Shown here: in pieces, positions 14,817 to 22,841 of the stretch
Position numbering within the stretch: position 1 is the first letter of the stretch
Layout of the letters: each line of letters opens with the position of its first letter
NCBI GenBank assembly: GCA_035628135.1
Contig: DASPKM010000006.1
Span: 744,001-808,000 of the forward strand
Length of the DNA stretch: 64,000 bases
Source: DASPKM01 sp035628135
Lineage (GTDB): Bacteria; Bacteroidota; Bacteroidia; Chitinophagales; Chitinophagaceae
Direction of reading: 5' to 3'
Made by a program: the position numbers and the translations under genes
Notes under the pieces: model-generated
What the model was told of the DNA's origin: nothing
Database searches by the model: none
The model's input: the letters and a program-made list of their open reading frames with translations, nothing else

Positions 14817-16433
14817 CTATTGGCCCTTTAATGCCTGCAGCACTCCCGAATATGCCGGTTTCTTTGCATAGTTGGCATCGAACAGCATGGGATAGTCTTT
14901 TTTCTTCAATACCGTCACGATCCAACTGTCCGCATCCGTTACGCCCCAGATCGTAATGCCCGCCCGTTGCGCGGGGGGCACGTGCTTCAGGTACGAGCTG
15001 ATCACATAATCGTACATGTGCGCCTGATATGCGTTCATGGTCCGCGAAGTGCTGAGGTCTGGTTTATCTGTGGGATTGATTCGAACGTCCAATTCCGAAA
15101 TCCTGATCTTAAGCCCGGTGGCTGCCAGCTTCTGGAAAGCCGCGTCAATGCCCGCGAACGAAGTATTGAGTCCTATGTGCATTTGCGTACCTATGCCATC
15201 CACCTTGGCCCCCTTGCCCTTCAGCTCATTTACAAAAGCTATGAGGGAGTCCAGCTTGGCGGGCTGTGACTCAAGATTGTAATCGTTGATATACAACAAG
15301 GCAGTAGGATCGGCGGCTTTTGCATAGTTAAATGCTTTCAGCGCGTAATCCCTTCCCATATAGTGGGACCAAACCAATACATCGGTGGGTGTAACTGAAG
15401 TATTGGTATTATTACGAATGTTGCCATCGTCCGCAAACAGCTCATTCACAACGTCCCACTCCTTTACCTTGTCTTTATATCGGTTGACCATGGCAGTTAT
15501 AAAATTGCCCAGGGCCTGGTCGAGCTTGGCCGCAATTTGTGTTCCGGAGGGAGCGCCTATTACTTCCTTTACACTGGCATCGTCGATATAATACGTATTG
15601 GCTGCCTGTCCCATGTCGAACAATATCCTCGTTTGCGGAGAATTGGCGGTGAATGTCCAGGTTATTTGTTGAAACGTGGTACCGATGTTTTGATCGCCCT
15701 GGTATTGCGCCGAGCCGCCTCCGCTGGTTTGCGTCGATAACCTGATGGATCCGCCGCCTGCCGCGGCTTTTACCCAATAGGTAACAGTATACTGGGTTCC
15801 GATAACGGTATTGAACAAATCACTTGCTACCTGCACCCGCCATTGGTTGCCGGGATTGGCAACAGGGTTTACCACTTTCATCGATCTTGTGCCGGTACGC
15901 ACTTCGCCCGCGCCCGCGCCAACAGAAATGGTGGCGCCATTTTGCGCATTGTACGTTGCCCAGTTGGCAAGATTGGTAGTGCCAGATTCAAACCCGCCGT
16001 TTGCTAATAGCTCTACGCTGGCGGGCAATACGATGCCCGCAAAATTTTTCAGGTAGTTGGCGTTTTGGTTCTGGTGCCATCCAAGCGTATGCCCGAATAT
16101 CTGCAAGCCGGCGCCGGTCGCAAGGTTTACCAACTCGTCTGTCCTTGTCCAGTCGAAGCTGCCATTGTCCCTTACCACGGCGCCATGCTTCATTTGGTAA
16201 CCGAAGGTTACGCTGTTGCCTTCCCTTGCCACTGTTGCGGCATACCTGGGATCATTCTTCATAGGCGTGTAATCAATGGCAAACCCGATGGGGAAGCCGG
16301 CCGCTGCCTTCAATGGGCCGGCTGTATCGATATATGCGCCGGTTTCCATGATGCCATTGGGATCTTTTTTACAGGAATACATTCCCGCGAGCAGCACAAG
16401 GGACAAGCCTGGTATAATTATTTTGGTCTTCAT
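14817..16433 (-). CDS. GH10 endo-1,4-beta-xylanase with a carbohydrate-binding module inserted in the catalytic domain
   Basis: A lipoprotein (signal ends MYSC, Cys21) expected on the cell surface, where it cuts the xylan backbone. The GH10 barrel starts near residue 46 (GFPIGFAIDYTPMKND, then FGHTLGWHQN at 113-122), is interrupted at about 141-292 by a CBM4/9/22-type beta-sandwich (LLANGGFESG to YYIDDASVKEV), and resumes with WDVVNELF (acid/base Glu331) and IRISELDVRI (nucleophile Glu447). This inserted-CBM layout is known from Bacteroidota xylanases. Length 538. It follows susD by 32 bp and ends before a terminator, so it belongs to the susC-susD unit. Confidence 0.95.
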   Translation of the reverse strand: MKTKIIIPGLSLVLLAGMYSCKKDPNGIMETGAYIDTAGPLKAAAGFPIGFAIDYTPMKNDPRYAATVAREGNSVTFGYQMKHGAVVRDNGSFDWTRTDELVNLATGAGLQIFGHTLGWHQNQNANYLKNFAGIVLPASVELLANGGFESGTTNLANWATYNAQNGATISVGAGAGEVRTGTRSMKVVNPVANPGNQWRVQVASDLFNTVIGTQYTVTYWVKAAAGGGSIRLSTQTSGGGSAQYQGDQNIGTTFQQITWTFTANSPQTRILFDMGQAANTYYIDDASVKEVIGAPSGTQIAAKLDQALGNFITAMVNRYKDKVKEWDVVNELFADDGNIRNNTNTSVTPTDVLVWSHYMGRDYALKAFNYAKAADPTALLYINDYNLESQPAKLDSLIAFVNELKGKGAKVDGIGTQMHIGLNTSFAGIDAAFQKLAATGLKIRISELDVRINPTDKPDLSTSRTMNAYQAHMYDYVISSYLKHVPPAQRAGITIWGVTDADSWIVTVLKKKDYPMLFDANYAKKPAYSGVLQALKGQ

Positions 16434-16465
16434 GCGTGTTAATTTAAAAGTGTTCAGCAGTATGA

Positions 16466-18301
16466 TTAATACCCTGGGTTCTGGTATTTCTTTTTATCAG
16501 GATCGGAAATAGCATCCAGCTGCGATTGCGGTATCGGGCGCAAAGAATGATGGGGCTTTACGTTTGGAGCGCCATCCACATTGTGCGCCTTTACTCTCTC
16601 TACCAATTTTCCTCTCACGGCAAGGTCCGGCCATCTTACGCTTTCACCGCACAGCTCGCGGGAGCGTTCATCCAAAATGAAATCGAGGTTCACTTGCGCA
16701 ACAGTAATTTCCATGGCTAACCTGCGCGTGTTCAACTCGGCAGCAGATAATCCCGGCCTGTATGCTGCCCGTTGCCTAAGTGCGTTCAGGAATGGTACCG
16801 CGTCTGCCGGACGGCCATCGCCCACTGCTGCTTCAGCGGCAATGAGATAAGTTTCTGCCAGCCTGCTCACGATAAATGGCCTGCCCGACACATCGTTGAA
16901 ACCGGCGCGCCTGTTATCATCGTATTTTTTAAGATTGGGGAAGATATTGATCGCGGTATTCTGGTTGGTATAAAATTCCGCGGGGCTCACTATCCAATAC
17001 CTTTTTGCCGGCGATGCATTCCTGAGTGCATTGTACTCAGCCAGTGATTTGGCCAGGTAAATGGCAGTATCGCCCAAAGCAAGGCCCATGGCCTGGATGG
17101 CAGATACGTAAGAATTATAACCTGCGGTGCCCGGAGCATCGTACACAGAAGCCACCCACATCATGCGGAAAGAATTATCAAACCGGCTGTCGTTCACTTT
17201 GTCTGCAAATACGGTATCCAACAGCCACTTGGTAGGGACATATCTTCTCAATGGCCTGCCATAATCCAGTGGCCGCGTGGTGATGACTTTTCTATTGGCA
17301 AGCGCCGGGTTGAAATAACTGGAAGGGATAGTCGAAGTATAATCGGCATTGAACATGTTGTTTGCAATGTTCACCTTGTTCGAAAAATCGCTGCCGGGGT
17401 TGGCCACTTCATTGCTGCTGGCATCACCCGGGAGGCGCTCAACTGCATACAGTACTTCCCTGTTGTATTCATTGCCCTGCCTGTACACGTCGTTGAAGTC
17501 GGTCAGCAGGTCATGCCCATATCCTACCCTGCCATCTATCAGTTTTTTTGCAGCATCGTATGAGCTTTTGAAATCTGTGTTTTGTTTGGCGGTGGAATAG
17601 GCCCTGTGCAAATATGCTTTTGCGAGCAGGTGCAAGGCTGCTCCTTTGGACAATTTAAAAGCATTGCCGGGCCGCTGGTCCGGCAGGTTTTCGCTGGCGT
17701 ATACCAGGTCGTCGATGATTGCCTGGTAATTTTTCACCAGCAATTGATCGGTTGGCAGGCGGTTGAATCCGGTGAATGGGGTGGTATTGAATTTCAGGTC
17801 TCCGCCGCCAAGGTCAACCGGTACCGCGCCGAACTGCGATACCAGTATCATATAATAATGTGCGCGCAGGTAACGTGCTTCTGCTATCAACACTTTTTTC
17901 GGGCCGTCTGGCATGTCTACATCCGGCGCATATTCCACCACCATGTTTGCAAGGTTGATGTTGGAATAGCTGCGGTTCCAGGGAGTGAGTATGGAACCGT
18001 CGGTGGTAGCCACATTGTATGTGCCCAGGCGCAACACGTCATTGTCCTGCCCGGTCCTTGGCTGGTCGCCATAGGTCCATTCATCCGTACCTACGTTGGT
18101 AATGGCGAGCGCGCCATTGGGGCCGTAGTTGTAACGCATGCCTGAGTAAATGGAGTTAACTGCAGACTGAAGCCCTACCGGCGTTTTAAAGTATTCCACG
18201 GTGAAAACCGTTTTAGGGTTTTCCTCGAGTTTCTTTTTGCAGCCTGCCAATACTATCAGCAGGGAGGTAAGACATATTACAGCGCGGAGTTGAAATTTCA
18301 T
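16466..18301 (-). CDS. SusD/RagB-family outer-membrane glycan-binding lipoprotein
   Basis: Surface lipoprotein that forms a lid on the SusC transporter and captures oligosaccharides. The signal peptide ends in the lipobox VLAGC (Cys21). The SusD N-terminal TPR-like part has FTVEYFKTPVGLQSAVNSIYSGMR, ARYLRAHYYMILVSQFGAVPV near residues 143-163 and, at the C-terminus, FILDERSRELCGESVRWPDLAVRGKLVERVK near 550-580, the diagnostic end motif. Length 611. It starts 21 bp after susC. Given the flanking enzymes, the ligand should be a xylo-oligosaccharide with glucuronosyl or arabinosyl branches. Confidence 0.95.
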   Translation of the reverse strand: MKFQLRAVICLTSLLIVLAGCKKKLEENPKTVFTVEYFKTPVGLQSAVNSIYSGMRYNYGPNGALAITNVGTDEWTYGDQPRTGQDNDVLRLGTYNVATTDGSILTPWNRSYSNINLANMVVEYAPDVDMPDGPKKVLIAEARYLRAHYYMILVSQFGAVPVDLGGGDLKFNTTPFTGFNRLPTDQLLVKNYQAIIDDLVYASENLPDQRPGNAFKLSKGAALHLLAKAYLHRAYSTAKQNTDFKSSYDAAKKLIDGRVGYGHDLLTDFNDVYRQGNEYNREVLYAVERLPGDASSNEVANPGSDFSNKVNIANNMFNADYTSTIPSSYFNPALANRKVITTRPLDYGRPLRRYVPTKWLLDTVFADKVNDSRFDNSFRMMWVASVYDAPGTAGYNSYVSAIQAMGLALGDTAIYLAKSLAEYNALRNASPAKRYWIVSPAEFYTNQNTAINIFPNLKKYDDNRRAGFNDVSGRPFIVSRLAETYLIAAEAAVGDGRPADAVPFLNALRQRAAYRPGLSAAELNTRRLAMEITVAQVNLDFILDERSRELCGESVRWPDLAVRGKLVERVKAHNVDGAPNVKPHHSLRPIPQSQLDAISDPDKKKYQNPGY

Positions 18302-18322
18302 ATATCAAGTTTTACAGAGAGC

Positions 18323-21300
18323 TTAAAAACTAAGATTTACACCCAGGATAAATGCTTTTGTCGGAGGTGTGGAACCGGTGATAACCAGTGCGCGCCTCGG
18401 CGTAACACCTGTGTTGTCGTCGCCATTTCCATTTGGTCCGCGGTTGCCCTGCCCGGTGGCTTCCGGATCGACGCCGCCCGCATCGATGTAAGGCGAGAAC
18501 AGCACGAAAGGATTTTGCGCGGTAAAATGCACGCGTATCGATTGCGCCTTTACTTTACTTAGTATTCGCGACGGGAATGTATAACCGAGATTGATGCTCC
18601 TGATCTTCACGAAGCTCGCATCATAGTATCCAAGTGTAGACCAGGCGTTGGCCGCAAGGGAATTCACGAATTGTGCCTGCGGCTTTGGAAATGCATTCGT
18701 CGGGTTAGTGGGCGTCCAGTAATCTACTTTTAAGCCATTTCTTTTCCCATCGAGAATGGTAACGTATGATGTCAGGGGTTGATGTATCTGGCTGATCAGT
18801 GTGCCGCCCATGCGCGCATATGCCACGATCGAGAGGTCGAAACCTTTGTATGAGAAACGGTTGGTCATACCGCCTTGCCAGTCTGCCTCTGAGCTGCCGA
18901 TAATGCTCCTGTCATAATCGGGATCGATCCTTCCATCGGGTTTGCCAGTGGGACCGCTGATGTCTGCAAGCTTTATCTGCCCGGGAACATAGCCGTATGT
19001 TGCCGCAACCGCGGCTTCATCCAATTGCCAGATGCCCAGTTTTGTATAATCATAAATAGCAGTCAACGGATGGCCGATGTGCAGGCCATTGCCGATGTTG
19101 CGTTGGAAGCCATCGTTCAATTTGAGCAACTTGTTCCTGTTGAAGAAAATATTTACATCGGTGCTCCACGTAAAACCTCCGGGCGTTTTTGCACGGATGT
19201 TGGTCGATGAAAGCGATACCTCCAGGCCCTTGTTCTCCATTTCGCCGATGTTGGTAACGAACTGCCCGGTTATACCCGATGTAGAAGGCAGGTTGATGCC
19301 ATAAAGAATGTTGAACGTATGTTGCCTGTACCATTCGATAGTTCCCGAGAGCCTGTTTTCTAATACGGAAAAGTCAAGCCCTACGTTCACGGTCTTGGTG
19401 TACTCCCAATCGAGGTTGGGATTGGGCAGCGATGTAACGGCATATCCTGTAACCACGGTAGGGCCATAGTTATACCTTATAGAACCGCCGGGACCAGGCG
19501 CGCCCGATGCAGTGGTGTTGATGCCATTGATAGGCGATACCGATCCAAGCGATGCATATGGGTTGATGGATTGATTGGATGTTTGCCCGAAGCCCACGCG
19601 CAGCTTGAGGCTATTGAGGAACCGAATATTGTTCATGAATTTTTCCCTGCCGATGTTCCAGCCTGCTGAAACTGCGGGATACTTATGCCATTTGTTACCA
19701 GGTGCAAGACGTGAAGATCCATCGATCCTGCCGGTAAGCGTGAGCAGGTAGCGGTCATCGTATGCATAGTTTACACGTGCCATGTAAGAAATAAGCGCCC
19801 ATGAACTTTCAGTACCGCTCACTACCGGCGGCAGCGTGGCAGATGAACTGGCCTGCCCGAGGTTATAAAATTGAATGAATTCTTCGTCGATGGAATCCTT
19901 GGTGATGGAACTGGTATGAGAACGGTCTTCCTGGATGCTGTATAGGCCCACCACATTTACGCGGTGCACGTCTTTGAAAGTTCTGTCGAATGTGATGATA
20001 TTTTCAACGGTGTATCCCCAGCCCTCTGCATTGTTAACGCTTGCGGTATTACCTTGCGCAGGGCGAAAATAGCTGTCTGCTCCGCGGAAGCCGCCGCCTT
20101 CCTGTTGGCGAAAATCGAGCCCGAGGTTTAACCTGTATTTCAAGCCTTCGATGATCTGGTATTCAGCAAACAGGCTGTTAAAGGTACGCAAGCGGCGCAC
20201 CCTGTCTATAGAGCCGCTATAATTGTTAAACAGCATGAGCGGGTTGTAGGTGTTTTTATCGTCTACATTGCCGGCAGGCGATTTAACGATATTGCCGGCG
20301 CTGTCACGTGCGGGCATTAATGGGCTAAGCGTGAGCAGCGGGAACATGTTGATCGGGAACTGCGAACCGCGTGTGAGCGAAAGCATGTTCAGCGTGTTCA
20401 ACCCTATCTTAAGCCTTTTACCAATGCGCGAATCGATGGTGGCGCGCAGCGAGAAGCGCTCGAATTCCTGTCCCGGTAATACGGTGGTTTCTTTGTAATA
20501 GCCGCCGCCCAGTGAAAACTGACTGGCTGCGCTACCGCCGGAAACATTCAGGTTATGATCTGTGATGAATCCATTTTTATACATCAGGTCCTGCCAATCG
20601 GTACTCCTGCCGATCTGTATTCCCTTTATCTCTTCCGGCATGTAGCCGCCATTCCAGGGTGAGAGGTCGCGCATGGCGCGGTATTCTTCGGCGCTGAACA
20701 CTTCATATTTTCTTGCTACTTGTGTAATGCCGTGATAGCCGTTGTAACCCACTCTTGCTTCGCCTACCCGGCCGCGTTTGGTGGTGATGAGGATAACGCC
20801 GTTGGCGCCTCTTGAACCATAAATAGCGGTGGCCGAGGCATCTTTCAAAATGTCGATCGATGCTATTTCATCGGGATTGATGTCATTGAGGGTGCCGCCT
20901 TCGAAAGGAATATTGTCCAATACTATCAATGGATCGTTAGAGCCATTGATGGTACGCTCGCCGCGGATCCTGATCTGCGCACCTGCGCCTGGCAATGTGC
21001 CGATGCGTTGTATTTCGAGTCCCGCTGCCCTGCCCTGCAGCAATTGCTGGATGTTGGCGCCGGGAACTTCCTTCAATGCTTTTTCATTAACGGTAACCAC
21101 TGCTCCGGTGACGTCCCTTTTCTTTTGCGTGCCGTATCCTACCACTACAACCTGTTCCATGTCGTTACTGGAAGGGCTAAGCGAAATATTTAAGTTCTGG
21201 TTGCTGACCCTTACTTCCTGTGTTGCATAACCGACATAGGTTATTACGAGCGTGCCGTTGGAGGGAGCGCTTATCTCAAAATTGCCGGTCTCGTTGGTGT

Positions 21301-21514
21301 TAACGCCGGTGTTGGTGCCTTTGATGGTAATGGAAGCATTTACAACCGGCTGGCCTCTTTCGTCGGTAATGCGTCCCTTTACGAGGGTGGTTTGTGCCGT
21401 GAGTAGGCCGGGCAAAAAACATAGCAGGGCCATCAACATGGCCTTATATATTATGGCGCGCAGGCGTTGCGGGGCAAGCGCTTTTGCGTGCAATTGCATA
21501 ACCGCGGGTGTCAT
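18323..21514 (-). CDS. SusC/RagA-family TonB-dependent outer-membrane transporter
   Basis: Imports oligosaccharides across the outer membrane with TonB energy. After a long signal peptide (LMALLCFLPGLLTAQ) comes a carboxypeptidase-regulatory-like domain (VKGRITDERGQPVVNASITIKGTNTG), the Plug with QVVVVGYGTQKKRDVTGAVV, IQQLLQGRAAGLEIQ and ASATAIYGSRGANGVILITTKRG, and a 22-strand barrel ending in FILGVNLSF. I chose the ATG at 21514 because it gives a normal signal peptide with an A-rich upstream region; an in-frame ATG at 21631 would add 39 non-signal-like residues and overlaps an operator-like site. About 1063 residues. First gene of the leftward xylan unit, divergent from lacI. Confidence 0.93.
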   Translation of the reverse strand: MTPAVMQLHAKALAPQRLRAIIYKAMLMALLCFLPGLLTAQTTLVKGRITDERGQPVVNASITIKGTNTGVNTNETGNFEISAPSNGTLVITYVGYATQEVRVSNQNLNISLSPSSNDMEQVVVVGYGTQKKRDVTGAVVTVNEKALKEVPGANIQQLLQGRAAGLEIQRIGTLPGAGAQIRIRGERTINGSNDPLIVLDNIPFEGGTLNDINPDEIASIDILKDASATAIYGSRGANGVILITTKRGRVGEARVGYNGYHGITQVARKYEVFSAEEYRAMRDLSPWNGGYMPEEIKGIQIGRSTDWQDLMYKNGFITDHNLNVSGGSAASQFSLGGGYYKETTVLPGQEFERFSLRATIDSRIGKRLKIGLNTLNMLSLTRGSQFPINMFPLLTLSPLMPARDSAGNIVKSPAGNVDDKNTYNPLMLFNNYSGSIDRVRRLRTFNSLFAEYQIIEGLKYRLNLGLDFRQQEGGGFRGADSYFRPAQGNTASVNNAEGWGYTVENIITFDRTFKDVHRVNVVGLYSIQEDRSHTSSITKDSIDEEFIQFYNLGQASSSATLPPVVSGTESSWALISYMARVNYAYDDRYLLTLTGRIDGSSRLAPGNKWHKYPAVSAGWNIGREKFMNNIRFLNSLKLRVGFGQTSNQSINPYASLGSVSPINGINTTASGAPGPGGSIRYNYGPTVVTGYAVTSLPNPNLDWEYTKTVNVGLDFSVLENRLSGTIEWYRQHTFNILYGINLPSTSGITGQFVTNIGEMENKGLEVSLSSTNIRAKTPGGFTWSTDVNIFFNRNKLLKLNDGFQRNIGNGLHIGHPLTAIYDYTKLGIWQLDEAAVAATYGYVPGQIKLADISGPTGKPDGRIDPDYDRSIIGSSEADWQGGMTNRFSYKGFDLSIVAYARMGGTLISQIHQPLTSYVTILDGKRNGLKVDYWTPTNPTNAFPKPQAQFVNSLAANAWSTLGYYDASFVKIRSINLGYTFPSRILSKVKAQSIRVHFTAQNPFVLFSPYIDAGGVDPEATGQGNRGPNGNGDDNTGVTPRRALVITGSTPPTKAFILGVNLSF

Positions 21515-21630
21515 ACTTGAATTTTTTTGGATGATGGCTGGAGAAAATTGGTGGCCGGCAGTCGTGGAATATGTGGTTCCCGGCGAGGCTTTACAGGCCG
21601 AAACCCTTGCTGGCATTAGCTTTGGCAACA

Positions 21631-21644
21631 TATCAATCGTTTGT
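21631..21644. promoter_or_regulatory. possible LacI-type operator upstream of susC
   Basis: Read on the minus strand, ACAAACGATTGATA shares the core AAACGATTG with the site at 21759-21772. It lies in the susC 5' region. Weaker than the site at 21701. Confidence 0.35.
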
Positions 21645-21700
21645 TTTGGTAAGAGTGCAAAGCAGTTTTACAGAACTAATTTAAAGATTAAAATGAAAAA

Positions 21701-21714
21701 TGTAACCGATTACA
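21701..21714. promoter_or_regulatory. LacI-family operator in the susC-lacI divergent region
   Basis: TGTAACCGATTACA is a near-perfect palindrome centred on CG (one mismatch), the form typical of LacI/GalR-family operators. It lies 58 bp before the lacI start and about 187 bp before the susC start, in the only divergent promoter region of the xylan locus. Confidence 0.65.
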
Positions 21715-21741
21715 TAATTTTTTTTTAAAAAAAACTTTATT

Positions 21742-21772
21742 TAGCTTTACAATCAATATGTAAACGATTGTA
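21742..21772 (+). promoter_or_regulatory. lacI promoter -7 element and overlapping operator
   Basis: TAGCTTTA at 21742-21749 is one mismatch from the -7 element TAnnTTTG. Just downstream, TGTAAACGATTGTA (21759-21772) repeats the left half of the 21701 operator and reaches the first base of the lacI start codon. Binding there would block transcription start and translation, which suggests autorepression. Confidence 0.45.
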
Positions 21773-22797
21773 TGTCGAACGAAAAAGAAATTACCATATA
21801 CGATCTGGCCCGCGAGCTGAATATTTCGATTGCCACGGTAAGCCGTGCCCTGAAAGACGACCCCGTTGTAAGCAAGAAAACCAAGAAAAAAATATTCGAG
21901 CTGGCCCATGAAAAGGGTTACCGTTCCAACTATTTCGCCCGCAACCTGCGCAATCAACGCACCGAAACCATCGGCGTTATCGTACCCAGGCTCAACAGTT
22001 ATTTTATGGCCACCGTTATTTCCGGTATGGAAAGCGTGGCCAACAACAGCGGTTACAACCTCATCATCAGCCAATCGTCTGAATCGGTGGAGAAAGAAAA
22101 AGCCAATGCGCGGACCATGTTCAACAACCGCGTGGACGGTTTGCTGGTATCATTGGCATACGACACGGACGATATCGAACACTTTGAAATGTTCTTCAAA
22201 AAAAATGTTCCACTCATATTTTTCGACCGCGTGGAAGAGCATAAGAACTGCACCAATGTATTAATAGATAACAGGAAGGCCGCTTACGAAACCACCAAAC
22301 ACCTGATAGAACAAGGCTGCACCAGAATTGCCCATATAACGGCCACGCCCAAGCGAAACGTGTACGTAGACCGCCTGCAGGGCTATAAACAGGCGCTGTC
22401 AGACCACGACATACCCTTTAGGGAAGAATATATTATTATAAACAATCTGAGCCAGGAGGCCGGCGCCGAAGCCGCAGACATCATCAGGCAAATGGATCAG
22501 ATGCCCGACGGTGTGTTTGTATCGAACGACAACTGCGCGGTGAGCTGCATGCTCTCGCTGAAACAGGCAGGCATCAGGATACCCGAGGACATTGCATTTG
22601 CAGGATTTAACAACGACCCTGTGTGTAAAGTGATCGAGCCCAACCTTACTACCATCAATTATCCCGGATATGAGATGGGAGAAGTGGCTGCCAGGAACCT
22701 GATCAACCACCTGAACGGCAGCTCGCCCCTGCATTCCACCAATACGATTGTATTGCGTTCCGAATTGATCGTGCGTGCCTCTTCAAAAAGGATCTAA
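21772..22797 (+). CDS. LacI-family transcriptional regulator of the xylan locus
   Basis: DNA-binding repressor that responds to a sugar ligand. The helix-turn-helix TIYDLARELNISIATVSRALKDDPVVS spans residues 6-32, with hinge FARNLRNQRTETIGVIVP near 52-70. The periplasmic-binding-like domain contains SGMESVANNSGYNLIISQSSE, VDGLLVSLAYDTDD, VPLIFFDRVEE and the C-terminal FAGFNNDPVCKVIEPNLTTINYPGYEMGEVAARNLI. Length 341 is standard. It sits between the two arms of the xylan locus with operators in the divergent region, so it most likely controls both arms and itself. The inducer (xylo-oligosaccharide, xylose or aldouronic acid) is unknown. Confidence 0.93.
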   Translation: MSNEKEITIYDLARELNISIATVSRALKDDPVVSKKTKKKIFELAHEKGYRSNYFARNLRNQRTETIGVIVPRLNSYFMATVISGMESVANNSGYNLIISQSSESVEKEKANARTMFNNRVDGLLVSLAYDTDDIEHFEMFFKKNVPLIFFDRVEEHKNCTNVLIDNRKAAYETTKHLIEQGCTRIAHITATPKRNVYVDRLQGYKQALSDHDIPFREEYIIINNLSQEAGAEAADIIRQMDQMPDGVFVSNDNCAVSCMLSLKQAGIRIPEDIAFAGFNNDPVCKVIEPNLTTINYPGYEMGEVAARNLINHLNGSSPLHSTNTIVLRSELIVRASSKRI

Positions 22798-22841
22798 GTC
22801 GAAACATTCGAATCAGACCCACTCATACTCAAACCCAAGCC

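Noticed and set aside
21658..21685. susC promoter with CTGCTTTG as -7 element
   Set aside because: Two mismatches in the -7 element and no TTTG at the right spacing; not reliable.
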